A DNA stretch of 64,000 nucleotides from Paulinella micropora (taxonomy: Eukaryota > Cercozoa > Imbricatea > Euglyphida), in assembly GCA_009731375.1 (NCBI GenBank), contig BJOX01000366.1, forward strand, positions 211,711 through 275,710, read 5' to 3'. Within the stretch, counting starts at the first letter, position 1. The number at the start of each line of letters is the position of its first letter. A program made the translations under genes and the position numbers. Below the pieces are notes generated by a model. It was not told the DNA's origin. It did not search any database and worked only from the letters and a program-made list of their open reading frames with translations. Below, in pieces: positions 34,520-44,634 of this stretch.

Positions 34520-35300
34520 ATGTTCGCCAACTCGCGCCGCGACGATCCCCTGTCGCGTATTCGGGAGCACAAGAGGAAATGCTTGGACCCTTTCACTAGA
34601 TTATTGGGCGTCTACCATGGTCTTCTGCCTTCTGAAAAGAAGTTTCTGAAGGAAGTGGAGGAAGGTAAGTCTACTCCTCTCACTACGGACCTCTCGTGGA
34701 CGCAATCAACGCAGTTCAAAGAGGATTTATTCACCAACTACTCTGGCGAATACAGGAATGTTCTACTCAAGGCAATCAAGGACAAGCAAACAAATTTGCT
34801 TCATCTACCATTGGTACCGACACCATCCCTCACGCTGATGTGCAATCCCAACGTGACGGCCCATGACATCTACCAGGAGTATTTGGGACCTACAGGCTCT
34901 GCAGCTCAACAGGAGGCTCTCTGGAACCAATTGGGTACTCTCATCCCTCTCGAGGTATATGTTAATCATTTACCTATTTCGACTTCGATGCCTGGAGCAC
35001 CTGGATCACTTCATGGTACTTCCAGCCCCTGCAAGCACTCCAGTTACCGTGCCCCCATCGACCCTGATTGGTTCGACGCCAGCAATAGCCCCGGGAAGTA
35101 TTCCTCCGGGACCCACACCGCTGACTCACCCATCAACGAGCCCCACTGCTCCAACTGCACCATCAACGGCTGCAACATCTCCCCCTGTGGCTACCCCATC
35201 GTTGGTCTTTACTCCAGTTACGATGCCCGCGGCAATGGCCCCCAATGGTAGGGTACCTCCTATCACCCCTGTCGGTCCGTTGCCCACCCTGGAAGTCTAG
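34520..35300 (+). pseudogene. Gag-like N-terminal region, Gypsy copy 2
   Basis: The frame 34520-35251 begins MFANSRRDDPLSRIREHKRK and includes YLGPTGS and LWNQLGTLIPLEV, conserved in copy 1. The Pro/Thr/Ala-rich continuation is in another frame (about 35000-35300), so it is broken. Confidence 0.6.
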
Positions 35301-35514
35301 CAAGTGGAGCGACACCCCTGCCCCGGCGTGAACCGCATCCATCGCTGGCATCCATCGTGGCATCTCGCCCACCTGCCCCATTGGTCAATCGAGCACTGTC
35401 AATGACTGACCCAGCTTTCACGTCACCATTTCGACCGATACTTGGCTCTTTTGGACCCAGACAGTCTTTTGCTCCATTGACAGCAACTCCGACTGATTCG
35501 TCAGGTTCAACCCT

Positions 35515-36235
35515 CGCTAAGACAGTATATAAAGGAAAATGTTCTGCAGATTTTTTTGCAGAAATTTCAACATTATTGAAACTTTGTCCTAACATCATAA
35601 ATCATTATTATATTGATAGTAGATGATAAATATATAATTTTTTTGAAAAAATTCAAATCCTCAAACGGGAAACGTTTAACGGTTGGATTTTGTGACTGTG
35701 AGCAAAAATCATCCGCGCTCTAAGTCGAAATGTAGGCAAATGATTTTTACGTGGTTTTTTCACACAAAATCATCAGTTTATTGTAGTAGATGATAAATAT
35801 CTAATTTTTTGAAAAGATTTGAAATTTCAAGTAGGAGAAACGGTTAACGGTTGGATGTCGTGACTGTGAGCAAAAATTATCCACGCTCTAAGTCGAAGTG
35901 TAGGCAAATGATTTTTACGTGGTTTTTTCACACACATCATCAGTTTATTGTTTTTGAACACTAATATATAGAAAATATAATATTTAAATATTCGAATTCA
36001 AACTTTTGAATATGATAACGGTCTAAGTCAAAGTTAATTGTAGTATATAACCTTAAAATTTATTAAGAAATTAACGTTGACTACGCCCACGCCGCATTAT
36101 AACAACGCTACTCGTTCAAGTTACCAACATGAGAACGCTGTTTCGCACTTCAGCACTACTTCCACCGACTCCCTTGCATTGATCCAATATGGCTGAAGAT
36201 CACTGCAACGGACTCTTACTACGACATCTAAAATG
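35515..36235. repeat. AT-rich insertion with a 167-bp direct repeat
   Basis: Absent from copy 1. Two copies of a unit starting AGTAGATGATAAATAT (35618 and 35785) include GCTCTAAGTCGAA and ATTTTTACGTGG. Followed by a third, weaker, partial unit (to about 36050). AT content is far above the surrounding Gypsy sequence. No coding sequence recognised. Confidence 0.75.
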
Positions 36236-36539
36236 TATTAGTGCGCGAGCGCAGCTACCTCTGCACGGTCGACCTCCCTCGGAACTATTTCAACCATAGC
36301 TCCCTGTCCATCTACTACATGAATAAGCGAGACGAAGAGTTCTTTGACAATATCCTCCAACACAATTGGCAGGGATTAACGCGAGGAATAACAATCAAAG
36401 AAGGTACATGGTTACTAGGAGGCCGAAACAGCAGAAACCTTACCAACTACCTTCAACAGTGACCAAACTGGATCGATCCACAGAATCCAGACGCCTCCCA
36501 CATAAAATGGCCCACTACATTTTACTGAAAGCGATACGA

Positions 36540-37504
36540 CAATATGGAGTGGGTTATAGCTCAAATCGCTATTTATCTTATCGCCAGCCAGACCGGCAAG
36601 CGCTTCAGCCGCGAAATCCACGTAGTCCACCATCCTCCGGGCACCTCCCCCTGCAACTATGACATGGTCAACCCGCACTCGCGAGAAAAAAGTTTGAAAG
36701 GTTTATCCTTCTGGCGTCCCATGCATTTGCAGACGGACAAACTACCACCCCAATCCCCACATCCGGAGATGGGCGCCGAGGAACGCAGAATCGGCACTAC
36801 CGGTGGATCAACATACAAATACGGGCCGCTGGATCAATCGGAAGGCAACCGAAACTACGGAACGCCTTCGCAAGTTCTACTGCGAAATGAAGATGTCTCA
36901 GGCAGATCTTCACGCCGAGGCACTTCTGAACCTGCCCCTCCCGATCCATACGCTGAGTCCACTGGAAACACGCGGACACTACCGCATCGGCTTCCCCCAT
37001 GGGATGTTCATCGACCCTGGATTCGACGTGTGCATGATCCCGGAAGGACAGTGTACTCAGCCCGGACAAGCAGGATCCAGCGACTTCCCAATCGACGTCG
37101 ACATGCTCGACAACGCTGTATTCGCTCCAACTTCCGGCGCCAGCTCTAGCAGTTCGAGCTCTAGTAGGTCGAGCTCTAGTTCGGGCCCTACACCTACCAA
37201 CACTACGGGATCAGTCTCCGCTCCGACACCCGCCACACAGAGTACTGCAAGCACGCAGCCTGCACCTACTCCACCTAAAGTCCCAAAGACAGCCTGTAAT
37301 ACCAGAAAGCCGACTCCGTACCGGAGACAAGACGACGACGACGACACAAAACCGGACTCGCCCGGCCCGGCAGGTAGCCAACCACCTACGTCCGCATCTT
37401 CGTCGTCATCGTCTTCCTCAACTGCGGCGACATCACCGTCATCACACGCCATGCACCTACGTTCCCGGCCAAGACAACAGGCGGAATGGCTCGAAACAAA
37501 GTAG
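36540..37504 (+). pseudogene. Middle coding region of Gypsy copy 2
   Basis: Two overlapping frames (36544-37149 and 36803-37504). The second encodes a helix-rich segment (LRKFYCEMKMSQADLHAEAL) then a Ser/Thr/Pro-rich tail with an Asp run. Homologous pieces occur in copy 1 at 28950-29700. Function unknown. Confidence 0.5.
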
Positions 37505-37543
37505 GCCCCTCTCGAACCAGCCCCTCAGCCTATCTACCCAGGT

Positions 37544-38695
37544 ATGTTCCGCCTTGCTGCCATCAACCCCGATCTACGAACGGACATGCGTCTTAAGATT
37601 TTGAAACAGCTCAATCTTTACGCGCACATGGAATGGATTTGTTGCGTCTCCTCTGGCGGACTCAACGCGGCCACAGCCTACTTTACGGACAAGCTTGACC
37701 CGGATCTACAACGCTACCTCTGGTACAACTTGGCTCATTGGATCGATGTGGGACAACGTACGGTTAAACCTTTTCTCCAACGCGAGCTAAACTTCGACGC
37801 CGGTACCCGACAAGATTTTGCTGATGGCCTCTTTGCCTTCCGCGCTTCACGCAGCGCATGCCTTACATTCCATTTACCATGGTGTATTTGCACAGCTAAA
37901 CACTGCGCAGGTAGTAAGCCCTCCGATCTACCTATACAGCCATCATTTCGGCTTTCCGCTATTAATCCCAGCCTTCACGTCTACTTACGACGGGAGATCC
38001 TTTCGGAACTCAACTACTTCAGCAACTGCGGCCTCATCATCCCGTACTCTTTGGATCGCGCCTTCTTCAACGCATTAGGAGCCATCAACGGTATGGCAAA
38101 CGTCAAAGACAAAGAGCGCGTTTGGCGGAAGCTCGCTGAACTAGTCATCAAGGGGAAAAATAGTGTGGATCCTATTTGGTATTCAATGGATACCGTACCT
38201 TCACTCAATAGCAACCAGTTCGCCTACAATGTCCCTGACGGCATTTTCGCATGGCAAGCGCTGCACCCCAATAAGACACATCAAATGTGGTGCAAGTGTG
38301 GCTACGGCGACTGCCTTCACATCGACACTACAGGCGCTACTGGGACGCGCAAGCCTAAACCGAAACCAGTTCGACCAGCTTTCAACAGTAGTCTTGGTGG
38401 CCACCCCCGCTACAAAAAGAACCGCAAACACGTGCAACGCGCTAATCGGACCCGATATCCGCCGGCCGGCGATGGCAAGTATCAACCTGACCTGGTATAT
38501 CGAACCAGCCAACAGGGCCGTACTGCCCATTATGGTCAGACAGCCCCTCGGCCCGTCCAAAACCCGAATTACAAGCCACATCCGCGCCCACAGCATCGTT
38601 TTGCGGCTCCAACGCAGCGCCGCCACTTCTACATGTACGCTCGGTCTGGTACCGGACACCAGCAGCGATTGAATACCAAACAGGGTCGGGCGTGA
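37544..38695 (+). CDS. Cys-rich protein with two tandem domain repeats, Gypsy copy 2
   Basis: A single 383-residue frame. Residues 1-125 and about 131-265 are two copies of one domain: each opens FRL(A/S)AINP.L, has a helix with L..LN, a central R(Y/V)LW/WRKLA, then (D/N)GLFAF/DGIFAW, and closes with a C-x-C-x4-C cluster (CICTAKHC; CKCGYGDC). The C-terminal 115 residues are basic and Pro/Gln-rich, typical of a nucleocapsid. The clusters are possible zinc-binding sites. It lies between the gag-like region and pol, so a Gag/nucleocapsid role is inferred. I do not recognise the domain. Confidence 0.55.
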   Translation: MFRLAAINPDLRTDMRLKILKQLNLYAHMEWICCVSSGGLNAATAYFTDKLDPDLQRYLWYNLAHWIDVGQRTVKPFLQRELNFDAGTRQDFADGLFAFRASRSACLTFHLPWCICTAKHCAGSKPSDLPIQPSFRLSAINPSLHVYLRREILSELNYFSNCGLIIPYSLDRAFFNALGAINGMANVKDKERVWRKLAELVIKGKNSVDPIWYSMDTVPSLNSNQFAYNVPDGIFAWQALHPNKTHQMWCKCGYGDCLHIDTTGATGTRKPKPKPVRPAFNSSLGGHPRYKKNRKHVQRANRTRYPPAGDGKYQPDLVYRTSQQGRTAHYGQTAPRPVQNPNYKPHPRPQHRFAAPTQRRHFYMYARSGTGHQQRLNTKQGRA

Positions 38696-38794
38696 CCATC
38701 AAGTCTGGAGCCCTCTCCAGACACCGCCCTATTCTTACCGCCTGATCCTTCCACCAGGGCTCTTCCCCACCGGGACGTCACAGTCCTCGCTGTA

Positions 38795-39925
38795 ATGGAT
38801 CCTCCCTACTTCGATCCCGCCATGGCGGAGCTCGCTGCAACATGCCCGGACCCGCGCATGCTTTACTGTACGGCAACTGCGGTTAGTGGAACACAGACCA
38901 CCCCGTGGATTCTCATCTCTGAGAGGCTTTGCCGCGACATTTTAGACAAACAGGCCGCCAAACTTACCGCGCCGCCTGCGCCCAAATACGCACCTGAAGT
39001 CGTCAACTCCGACCTCACTGCAGAACAACAACGACTTCTATGGGCCCTCCTCGGAGAATTCGACGATGTCTTCCAAGACAAAGCAGGTGTCTTCAATCAC
39101 ACTGTCGTGTCGCTCATCCTCAAACCGGGAGCTAAACCAATTGCGGTGCAATGCCCACATTGGACTCCAGCGGTACACCAATACCTCAAAGGTTGGGCGA
39201 TGGACGTCCTTACAGCCGGCCTCTGGTCCATGGCCTCTGCAAATTGTGCCTGGGTTAGTCGAGCCTGCCCCGTAGGAAAGTTTGAAGACTTAGCAAAGGA
39301 GGTCATCCGCGACATACGCAACGTCTACGACTACCGCGGTGCCAACGACAACCTCCACCTTCCTGTGCCAGGTTTACCCAACCCAGATCAATACCGCGAA
39401 CGCTTCGCGGGCTGGCACTATCTCAGTTCTATCGACATGGTCGACGGCTTCACGCATCTGAGACTCAATCCAGATGACGGCCGCGATATTCTCGCTGTTT
39501 GGACACCCTTAGGACTCCTAGTTCCTAATTTTATGCCTCAAGGTGTTCACCGCGCCCCGGGAGAATTTCAACGCGCTATGGATAAGTCCTTCAACCGTCT
39601 GGACTTTTGGAATAAATCCGCTTCGGCCTACCTCGACGACGTCACAGACGGCTCCAACGACTTCGATACCCATCTTCGCGAGCTCCGATGCATCTTTCAA
39701 GCCATGCGAGACTCCGGACTCCACGGTTCGGCCCGGAAACAACGCTTAGGCTATCGCGAGCTCAACATTCTGGGCAAACGCTGCAGCAAGAAAGGTATCG
39801 CCGCTGGGCAAACGCTGCAGCAAGAAAGGTATCGCCGCAGATTCTTCCAAGGTCGACGCTATTCTCAAGCTGGCCGACCCATCCAACGTTTCCGAAGTCC
39901 GATCAGTCTTGGGTATGACTAACTT
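38795..39925 (+). pseudogene. Gypsy reverse transcriptase, frameshifted by a 34-bp duplication
   Basis: The frame encodes an RVT_1 domain: LSSIDMVDGFTHLRL (motif A), FMPQGVHRAPGEFQRAMDK (motif B, in place of GL.NAP..FQ), SASAYLDDVTDGS (motif C, YLDD). The family-typical thumb start follows, but the 34-bp unit at 39771-39804 is repeated directly at 39805-39838, shifting the frame. The thumb motif (DPSNVSEVRSVLGMTNF) therefore continues in another frame. Confidence 0.88.
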
Positions 39926-40500
39926 CATTCAAGCCCATATTTATTATCCCTGACTATTCCCGATTAGTGGCACCTCTGACCAATCTTCTCAAATCCACTC
40001 ACGCTCGGCCCTCCGGTGCCCCTTACCTGACCCGAGATGAGCGGAAATGCATGAAAAAGCTCCGCCGTGTCCTCACTACGCTCCCCATTCTGGTGAAGTA
40101 TGAGCCATCGCAACGACTCTACCTCCGGACGGACGCAAGCCAGATCGGCATTGGCGGCGCACCTCATAATGGCCCAGAGCGCCACGCTCCGGTCATCTAG
40201 TACTTCTCCCAGAAGCTTACAGACACGCAAACACGATGGGCGACCTACGTTCGTGAAGCCTACGGCGTCATTTACGGTATTCAACAATGCCGCTACTACA
40301 TCGATGCCAGCGATCACGAACTCACCATCGTCACAGATCACCGTCCCCTTTTGTGGCTATGGCACGCTCGCAGCCCCATGGTCGTCAACTGGGTTTTGGA
40401 GCACCTTCAGACGATTCGATTCAAAGTCGAATACCTACCAGGTAAGCAAAACCAACTCCCCGACGGTCTCTCACGTGTCCCTTGCATCGCCCCCGGCCAG
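39926..40500 (+). pseudogene. Gypsy RNase H domain
   Basis: Reads LYLRTDASQIGIGG (first Asp), REAYGVIYGIQQCRYYID (Glu), LTIVTDHRPLLWLW (Asp), and FKVEYLPGKQNQLPDGLSR, the standard Gypsy RNase H end with V.Y.PG..N..AD.LSR. There is a TAG at 40198-40200 and a frame break near 39950. Confidence 0.85.
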
Positions 40501-41000
40501 CCCACCTTGATTGGCGAAGCCGAGGCGACTCTCCAGCTCTTATCCACCATTCCGGCACCCCGAGCAGGCTCTACCCTTTGGTTAGCAGTTGAAGGCACGC
40601 ACGCGGCCCTGGATACCCGTCTCAAGTCCCTATCTTGCCGGATCCTCCGCGGCAGCCCCACTCTACGTAGCATTCAAGCTCCATGGGACTTGGCCATTGT
40701 CATTCCCTCTGCTGAACGCTCCCCGATGGTTGCCCGCGATATGTTTGCCCTCCGCAAGCCCTTCGCACTGCTCATGCCTCACGACTTGGTTCATGCGTCC
40801 CCGATGAAACTCTTTCACAGACGATCGTCGAGCAATGCCGCAAGATTTTATTCCTTGACGACAACCTCGTCTGGCTCGTACATGGACTTGGAATGGAGCA
40901 ACACTACATCTATCCTCTCGTTGCTACATCGCATGCACAGCGCGTTACACGCCAGCAAATCATCAACGCACAACGACAGGACAGCTTCACGGCCCCTCTC
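40501..41000 (+). CDS. RNase H-integrase spacer domain of this Gypsy family
   Basis: A block between RNase H and integrase retained in both copies: QAPWDLAIVIP and RKPFALL(M/I)P are shared with 31500-31600 in copy 1. It resembles a reduced globular domain with no recognised family; length about 150 residues. Its preservation in the integrase-less copy 1 is notable. Confidence 0.5.
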
Positions 41001-42485
41001 TGGACCGAAGACGTCATCTCTGTCTCCGCCGGCTCAGCCAAACTGATCCTCCGACAAGGAATCGCAGTCACCGTTGACTCCGATCAATCTTCAGTCAAGG
41101 TTTATGTCCCAGAAGAGTTACGCCGTCCCCTCATCAATTATGCCCAGCTCATGCAGAACCACGCCAAAGCGCCGACACTCGTCCCCTTTATCAAGGAGCG
41201 CTACATTTGGTTCCGCACAGACGGTACGGATATCATGCATCATGACGTCCTCTCCGCCCTCCGTGACTGCCACCTTTGCCAACTAGTCCACGCCCGCCTG
41301 ACCCTTAACCACGGCCGATATTCATCGCTCACATGGACGCATCAAGGACAGGGCATCGGCCTCGACCATGTTCACATCGGCATCTCCGGCGTCACCTCTC
41401 AGTACATACTGACCATCGTCGATCTTTTCTCTGGATTTCTTCAATTTATCCCATGCGTCTCCACATCCGCGGAAGAAACAGTAGAACTCATCCTCAATCG
41501 ATGGGCCTACATCTTTGGTTTTCCGGATTCCATCTTCTCTGATTATCATAGTTCTTTCGTTGGAACGTTGGCCAAACGATTTTGCAGCGTAGCCGGCCTC
41601 GAATGGCTCACCACCGCGCCCTACTCGTATCATCAACTCGGCTACGTTGAATGTCGCCATAAAGCTATCCGCACGGCTATCCAATCTCTCCCTAAGGCAG
41701 AAAAGACCAACTGGCCCAGCATCATCCCTTCTCTCTCCTTCGCTCAGAACACATACGTATCTACAGCAACCGGCACTGAAGGAATGCTCGCCCGCAAGCC
41801 CCGCTGCACGTTGGACTTCTTCGACTCGCCGGAGATTGTTAATGCCCGCGCTACCGCTTCCAGCGCCGCCCTCGACGCATCACCGACACTGTCAATACAG
41901 TCGGCCGAACAGATCGCACTGTTGAACAGCGCCCGCACCGCTGTCACAACTTATGTCAGCGCGTACACCACCGTTACCCGCGCCCGGTCCGTCGCTCAAA
42001 AGAACAAAGGCCGCCACAAGGCTGTCAAGGAATGGAAAGTAAACGACACAGTCTCATTCTACCGCCCCAAGCCTTCCAAGCAAGGCATTCCAGCCTCCTC
42101 CGTTCTTCAGTTCGACGGCCCCTACACCATCGTTGAGCAGGTCAGCTCCAACTGCTTCAAGCTGCGTCATCTCAAGACCAACAAGGTACTGAAACGCATC
42201 GACCGCTCACACCTCGCTCCGTATACTGCACCCACTGACGGCCTCGCCCCGCTCAACACGGTTGCAGTAGACGATCACGACGACGACTCAGTCAACTACA
42301 CCATCGGCGAAGTCGTAGCATTCATCGACCGCGATCAGGTTAAACTTGGCATCGTTTTAGACGAGGACCCAGAGAACGAGGAAAACGACCTCGTAGTTCA
42401 CCAGCTCGGTACGACCTCAGACAAGGACCCTCTCTTCCGTCCCATCTACGAAGACACAAAGGACCAAACAACTATCCAACGCTGA
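40893..42485 (+). CDS. Gypsy integrase
   Basis: A 530-residue frame. Its N-terminal zinc-binding region has an HHDVLSALRDCHLCQ segment (H...C-x2-C). The rve catalytic core shows DDE residues in GLDHVHIG, FSDYHSSF and YVECRHKA. The C-terminal part has the GPY-like FDGPYTIVEQVSSNCFKL and KRIDRSHLAPY (the GPF/Y module of Gypsy integrases). It is open throughout, so this domain may have been the last functional part of the element. Confidence 0.92.
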   Translation: MEQHYIYPLVATSHAQRVTRQQIINAQRQDSFTAPLWTEDVISVSAGSAKLILRQGIAVTVDSDQSSVKVYVPEELRRPLINYAQLMQNHAKAPTLVPFIKERYIWFRTDGTDIMHHDVLSALRDCHLCQLVHARLTLNHGRYSSLTWTHQGQGIGLDHVHIGISGVTSQYILTIVDLFSGFLQFIPCVSTSAEETVELILNRWAYIFGFPDSIFSDYHSSFVGTLAKRFCSVAGLEWLTTAPYSYHQLGYVECRHKAIRTAIQSLPKAEKTNWPSIIPSLSFAQNTYVSTATGTEGMLARKPRCTLDFFDSPEIVNARATASSAALDASPTLSIQSAEQIALLNSARTAVTTYVSAYTTVTRARSVAQKNKGRHKAVKEWKVNDTVSFYRPKPSKQGIPASSVLQFDGPYTIVEQVSSNCFKLRHLKTNKVLKRIDRSHLAPYTAPTDGLAPLNTVAVDDHDDDSVNYTIGEVVAFIDRDQVKLGIVLDEDPENEENDLVVHQLGTTSDKDPLFRPIYEDTKDQTTIQR

Positions 42486-43108
42486 GGTAATCCCTTGGCC
42501 CACTGGAAGCCCCTTCTCTTCGACACAACAAACGATCAAGTCGTTCATCGACACATCGAGTGGCGCTCTCACAAGACCAACAAAGACAAAGGCCGACTTC
42601 CTGCCAGCGTTCTTAAGCGTCTCAAAGGCCCTCTCATCACCGGCGAATCCTTCCCGCTTCATGTCTTCCAGAAAGGTAAGCAAGCTACATCAAAGGAATA
42701 GCCACCTCAACACTCTCAAGTGGGTTTTACCCATCGTACCGGCTTCACCCGCCACAGCCCAGCGCTTTTCCCACTTGGCCCGCCATCGTCCCTAGACAAG
42801 CTACGCCACGACCAGAGTATCCCTGTAAGTCCTTGGTGGCCTTTTATGCCTGCAGGTCAACAATCATCCTCATCGAATCTGAACACAGTAATTATATTGG
42901 CGTGACATAATTGGTACATTAAATTTGGTTTATCTCGGCTGTGCGATACATGGCCACCTAGCTTCCTACGGCTCGACGTCAGCTCCCCGATATCAACGCA
43001 TCGCTACTGCGCCTCAATTGTTTCAGTTCCGCTTCCGCACCCCATATCCCGCCTCGGCTGATCTCCGTCTACACTGCGCTACACATCGACGCACTTCTTT
43101 TTCCTATA
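42486..43108 (+). other. 3' untranslated region of Gypsy copy 2
   Basis: Homologous to 31840-32280 of copy 1 (CACTCTCAAGTGGGTTTTAC at 42711). No frame of interest, apart from the short continuation at 42495-42701. Confidence 0.7.
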
Positions 43109-43126
43109 GGGTCCCCCCCCCCCAAA
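43109..43126. repeat. C-homopolymer junction between Gypsy copy 2 and Copia
   Basis: Ten Cs after TAGGGTC. Both flanking retroelements are truncated here, Gypsy before its 3' LTR and Copia inside RNase H. A rearrangement or assembly join is possible. Confidence 0.6.
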
Positions 43127-44450
43127 GAATTACGTATCCCGTACGTGACTTTCCGGTTTTATTGCAAACCTTATGGGTCGCATCGGGCCATAACGTGACT
43201 TTTGGATAGGATTGACCCTCTTGCGAGGACTTAGGCCCGTGAAATTCTAAACCGCGAAATGAGCCAATTAAATACCGCAATATCCTTCCTAACATGGCAT
43301 AAGTGACTCCCTTATCTATGGTTTGCATAACACTAGCTGCATTGAGCGCCTGTTCTATATCTGGCCTAGTCATCTTAGCTAAATAAAGAAGACTACCAAC
43401 TATGCTAGCTATCGCGAACTTGCGCAACGCCGCATCATCGGACATAGCTAAAGGCAACTGATCTAGTGCAGGGGTGCTTACGGGGCGAGACTTATCAGAC
43501 CCAAACTCCCTTAACACCTGTAACTGATACTTACGTTGATGAAGGACGATTCGTCCCCCTTCCTGTACTATTTCAATCCCTTTGAACTCCCTTGCAACTC
43601 CTAGCCGTTTTAGGGGGAAATGCTTCTCCAAAGCACTTGCAAAATCTTCATACGCCTTCTTGCTAGGCGCCGTAAAGATTAAGTCATCTACATGGAAAAT
43701 CCCTACTATGGCTTCTCTTATGGGCTTGTCTTTCTCAACAAACATACAAAGGTCTGAGTCTAAAAGCCTAAAGCTAAGCTCCTCTAACTTCGGGGCTAAG
43801 ATCTCATACCATCTACGGCCTGCCTGCGGCGCGCCATAGAAAGCACCATCAATACGCAAAATCATCCCCTCATTCCCCTCTCTGTCTAACCCATCAGGTG
43901 CATAGGCAAGCACAGGGTCATGCATTCGCGCATTTAGGTAGGCATTTTTAAAATCAACGCCATACAGCTTATGGCCATGCCAAGCAGCAAGCTTTGCAAG
44001 CATTAGCAGAGAGCGGTGGGCGGCGCAAGGCACGAATAGTTGGTCAGGGTTGTAACTAACACCTGCCTCTAACATATCACCTCTAAGCGCTAACCTAGAC
44101 TTAACGAACTTACGTCCTTTCTCATCTAGTTTTACTTTATGTACCCAAGTCAGCCTAACTACCTTGCTAACTCCGGCCTCTTGTGCAGTCTTCGGGGACA
44201 CCCATGTGTAAGTCTTGAAATCCTTAAGGGACTCCAATTCCTTACGCATGCCCTTAAGCACGTCTTTGGCGGACATGCCCCGCTCAGCTACATCTTTCGG
44301 GACACGAACGTTCAGATACAACAAAAGTTCATTCTGTTCATTCATGCAACAATCATAAGACAACATGACAGACTCTCTCTCTCCGACAGGCAATACGGAC
44401 TCTTGTGGGATAATGGCGTATTTTTTTATTTCAGAGTCTAACATCTTCTC
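43127..44450 (-). pseudogene. Copia reverse transcriptase with truncated RNase H
   Basis: RVT_2 domain: WVSPKTAQEAGVSKVVRLTW, YGVDFKNAYLNARM (motif A), GAFYGAPQAGRRWYEIL (motif B), GIFHVDDLIFTAPSKK (motif C, HVDD). Then TRPDIEQALNAASV and the RNase H opening WPDATHKVCNKTGKSRTGYV, where the element ends. About 100 residues of RNase H are missing. Confidence 0.92.
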
Positions 44451-44634
44451 TAATTTGCCCTCAAAATCAACAAAGTGAGAAAGTTTCTCTGTTTACGCAC
44501 TTTTAATCTCTCTGATAGGTTGCAGGGGTGTCTCACTACCCCTCTACGCTTAACTCTCTCCCACCCCTCTCCGTATTTCTCTCTTGCCCAGTCCTTGCCC
44601 CACTCTGCAGCGGGGGCCTCCACTATCACACCCT

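Larger units (their letters stand above)
33570..43115 (+). mobile_element. Gypsy-type LTR retrotransposon copy 2, 3'-truncated
   Basis: Order: 5' LTR, gag-like, Cys-rich tandem domain, RT, RNase H, spacer domain, integrase, 3' untranslated region. It ends at a C homopolymer at about 43109-43126 before any 3' LTR, where Copia sequence starts. RT-RNase H-integrase order is that of Ty3/Gypsy (Metaviridae-type) elements. Stops, a 34-bp duplication and frameshifts mark it as dead, but it is the reference for the full domain content of this family. Confidence 0.85.

Noticed and set aside
43582-43839. Plus-strand frames inside the Copia RT and capsid genes
   Set aside because: Antisense shadows of well-supported minus-strand genes.
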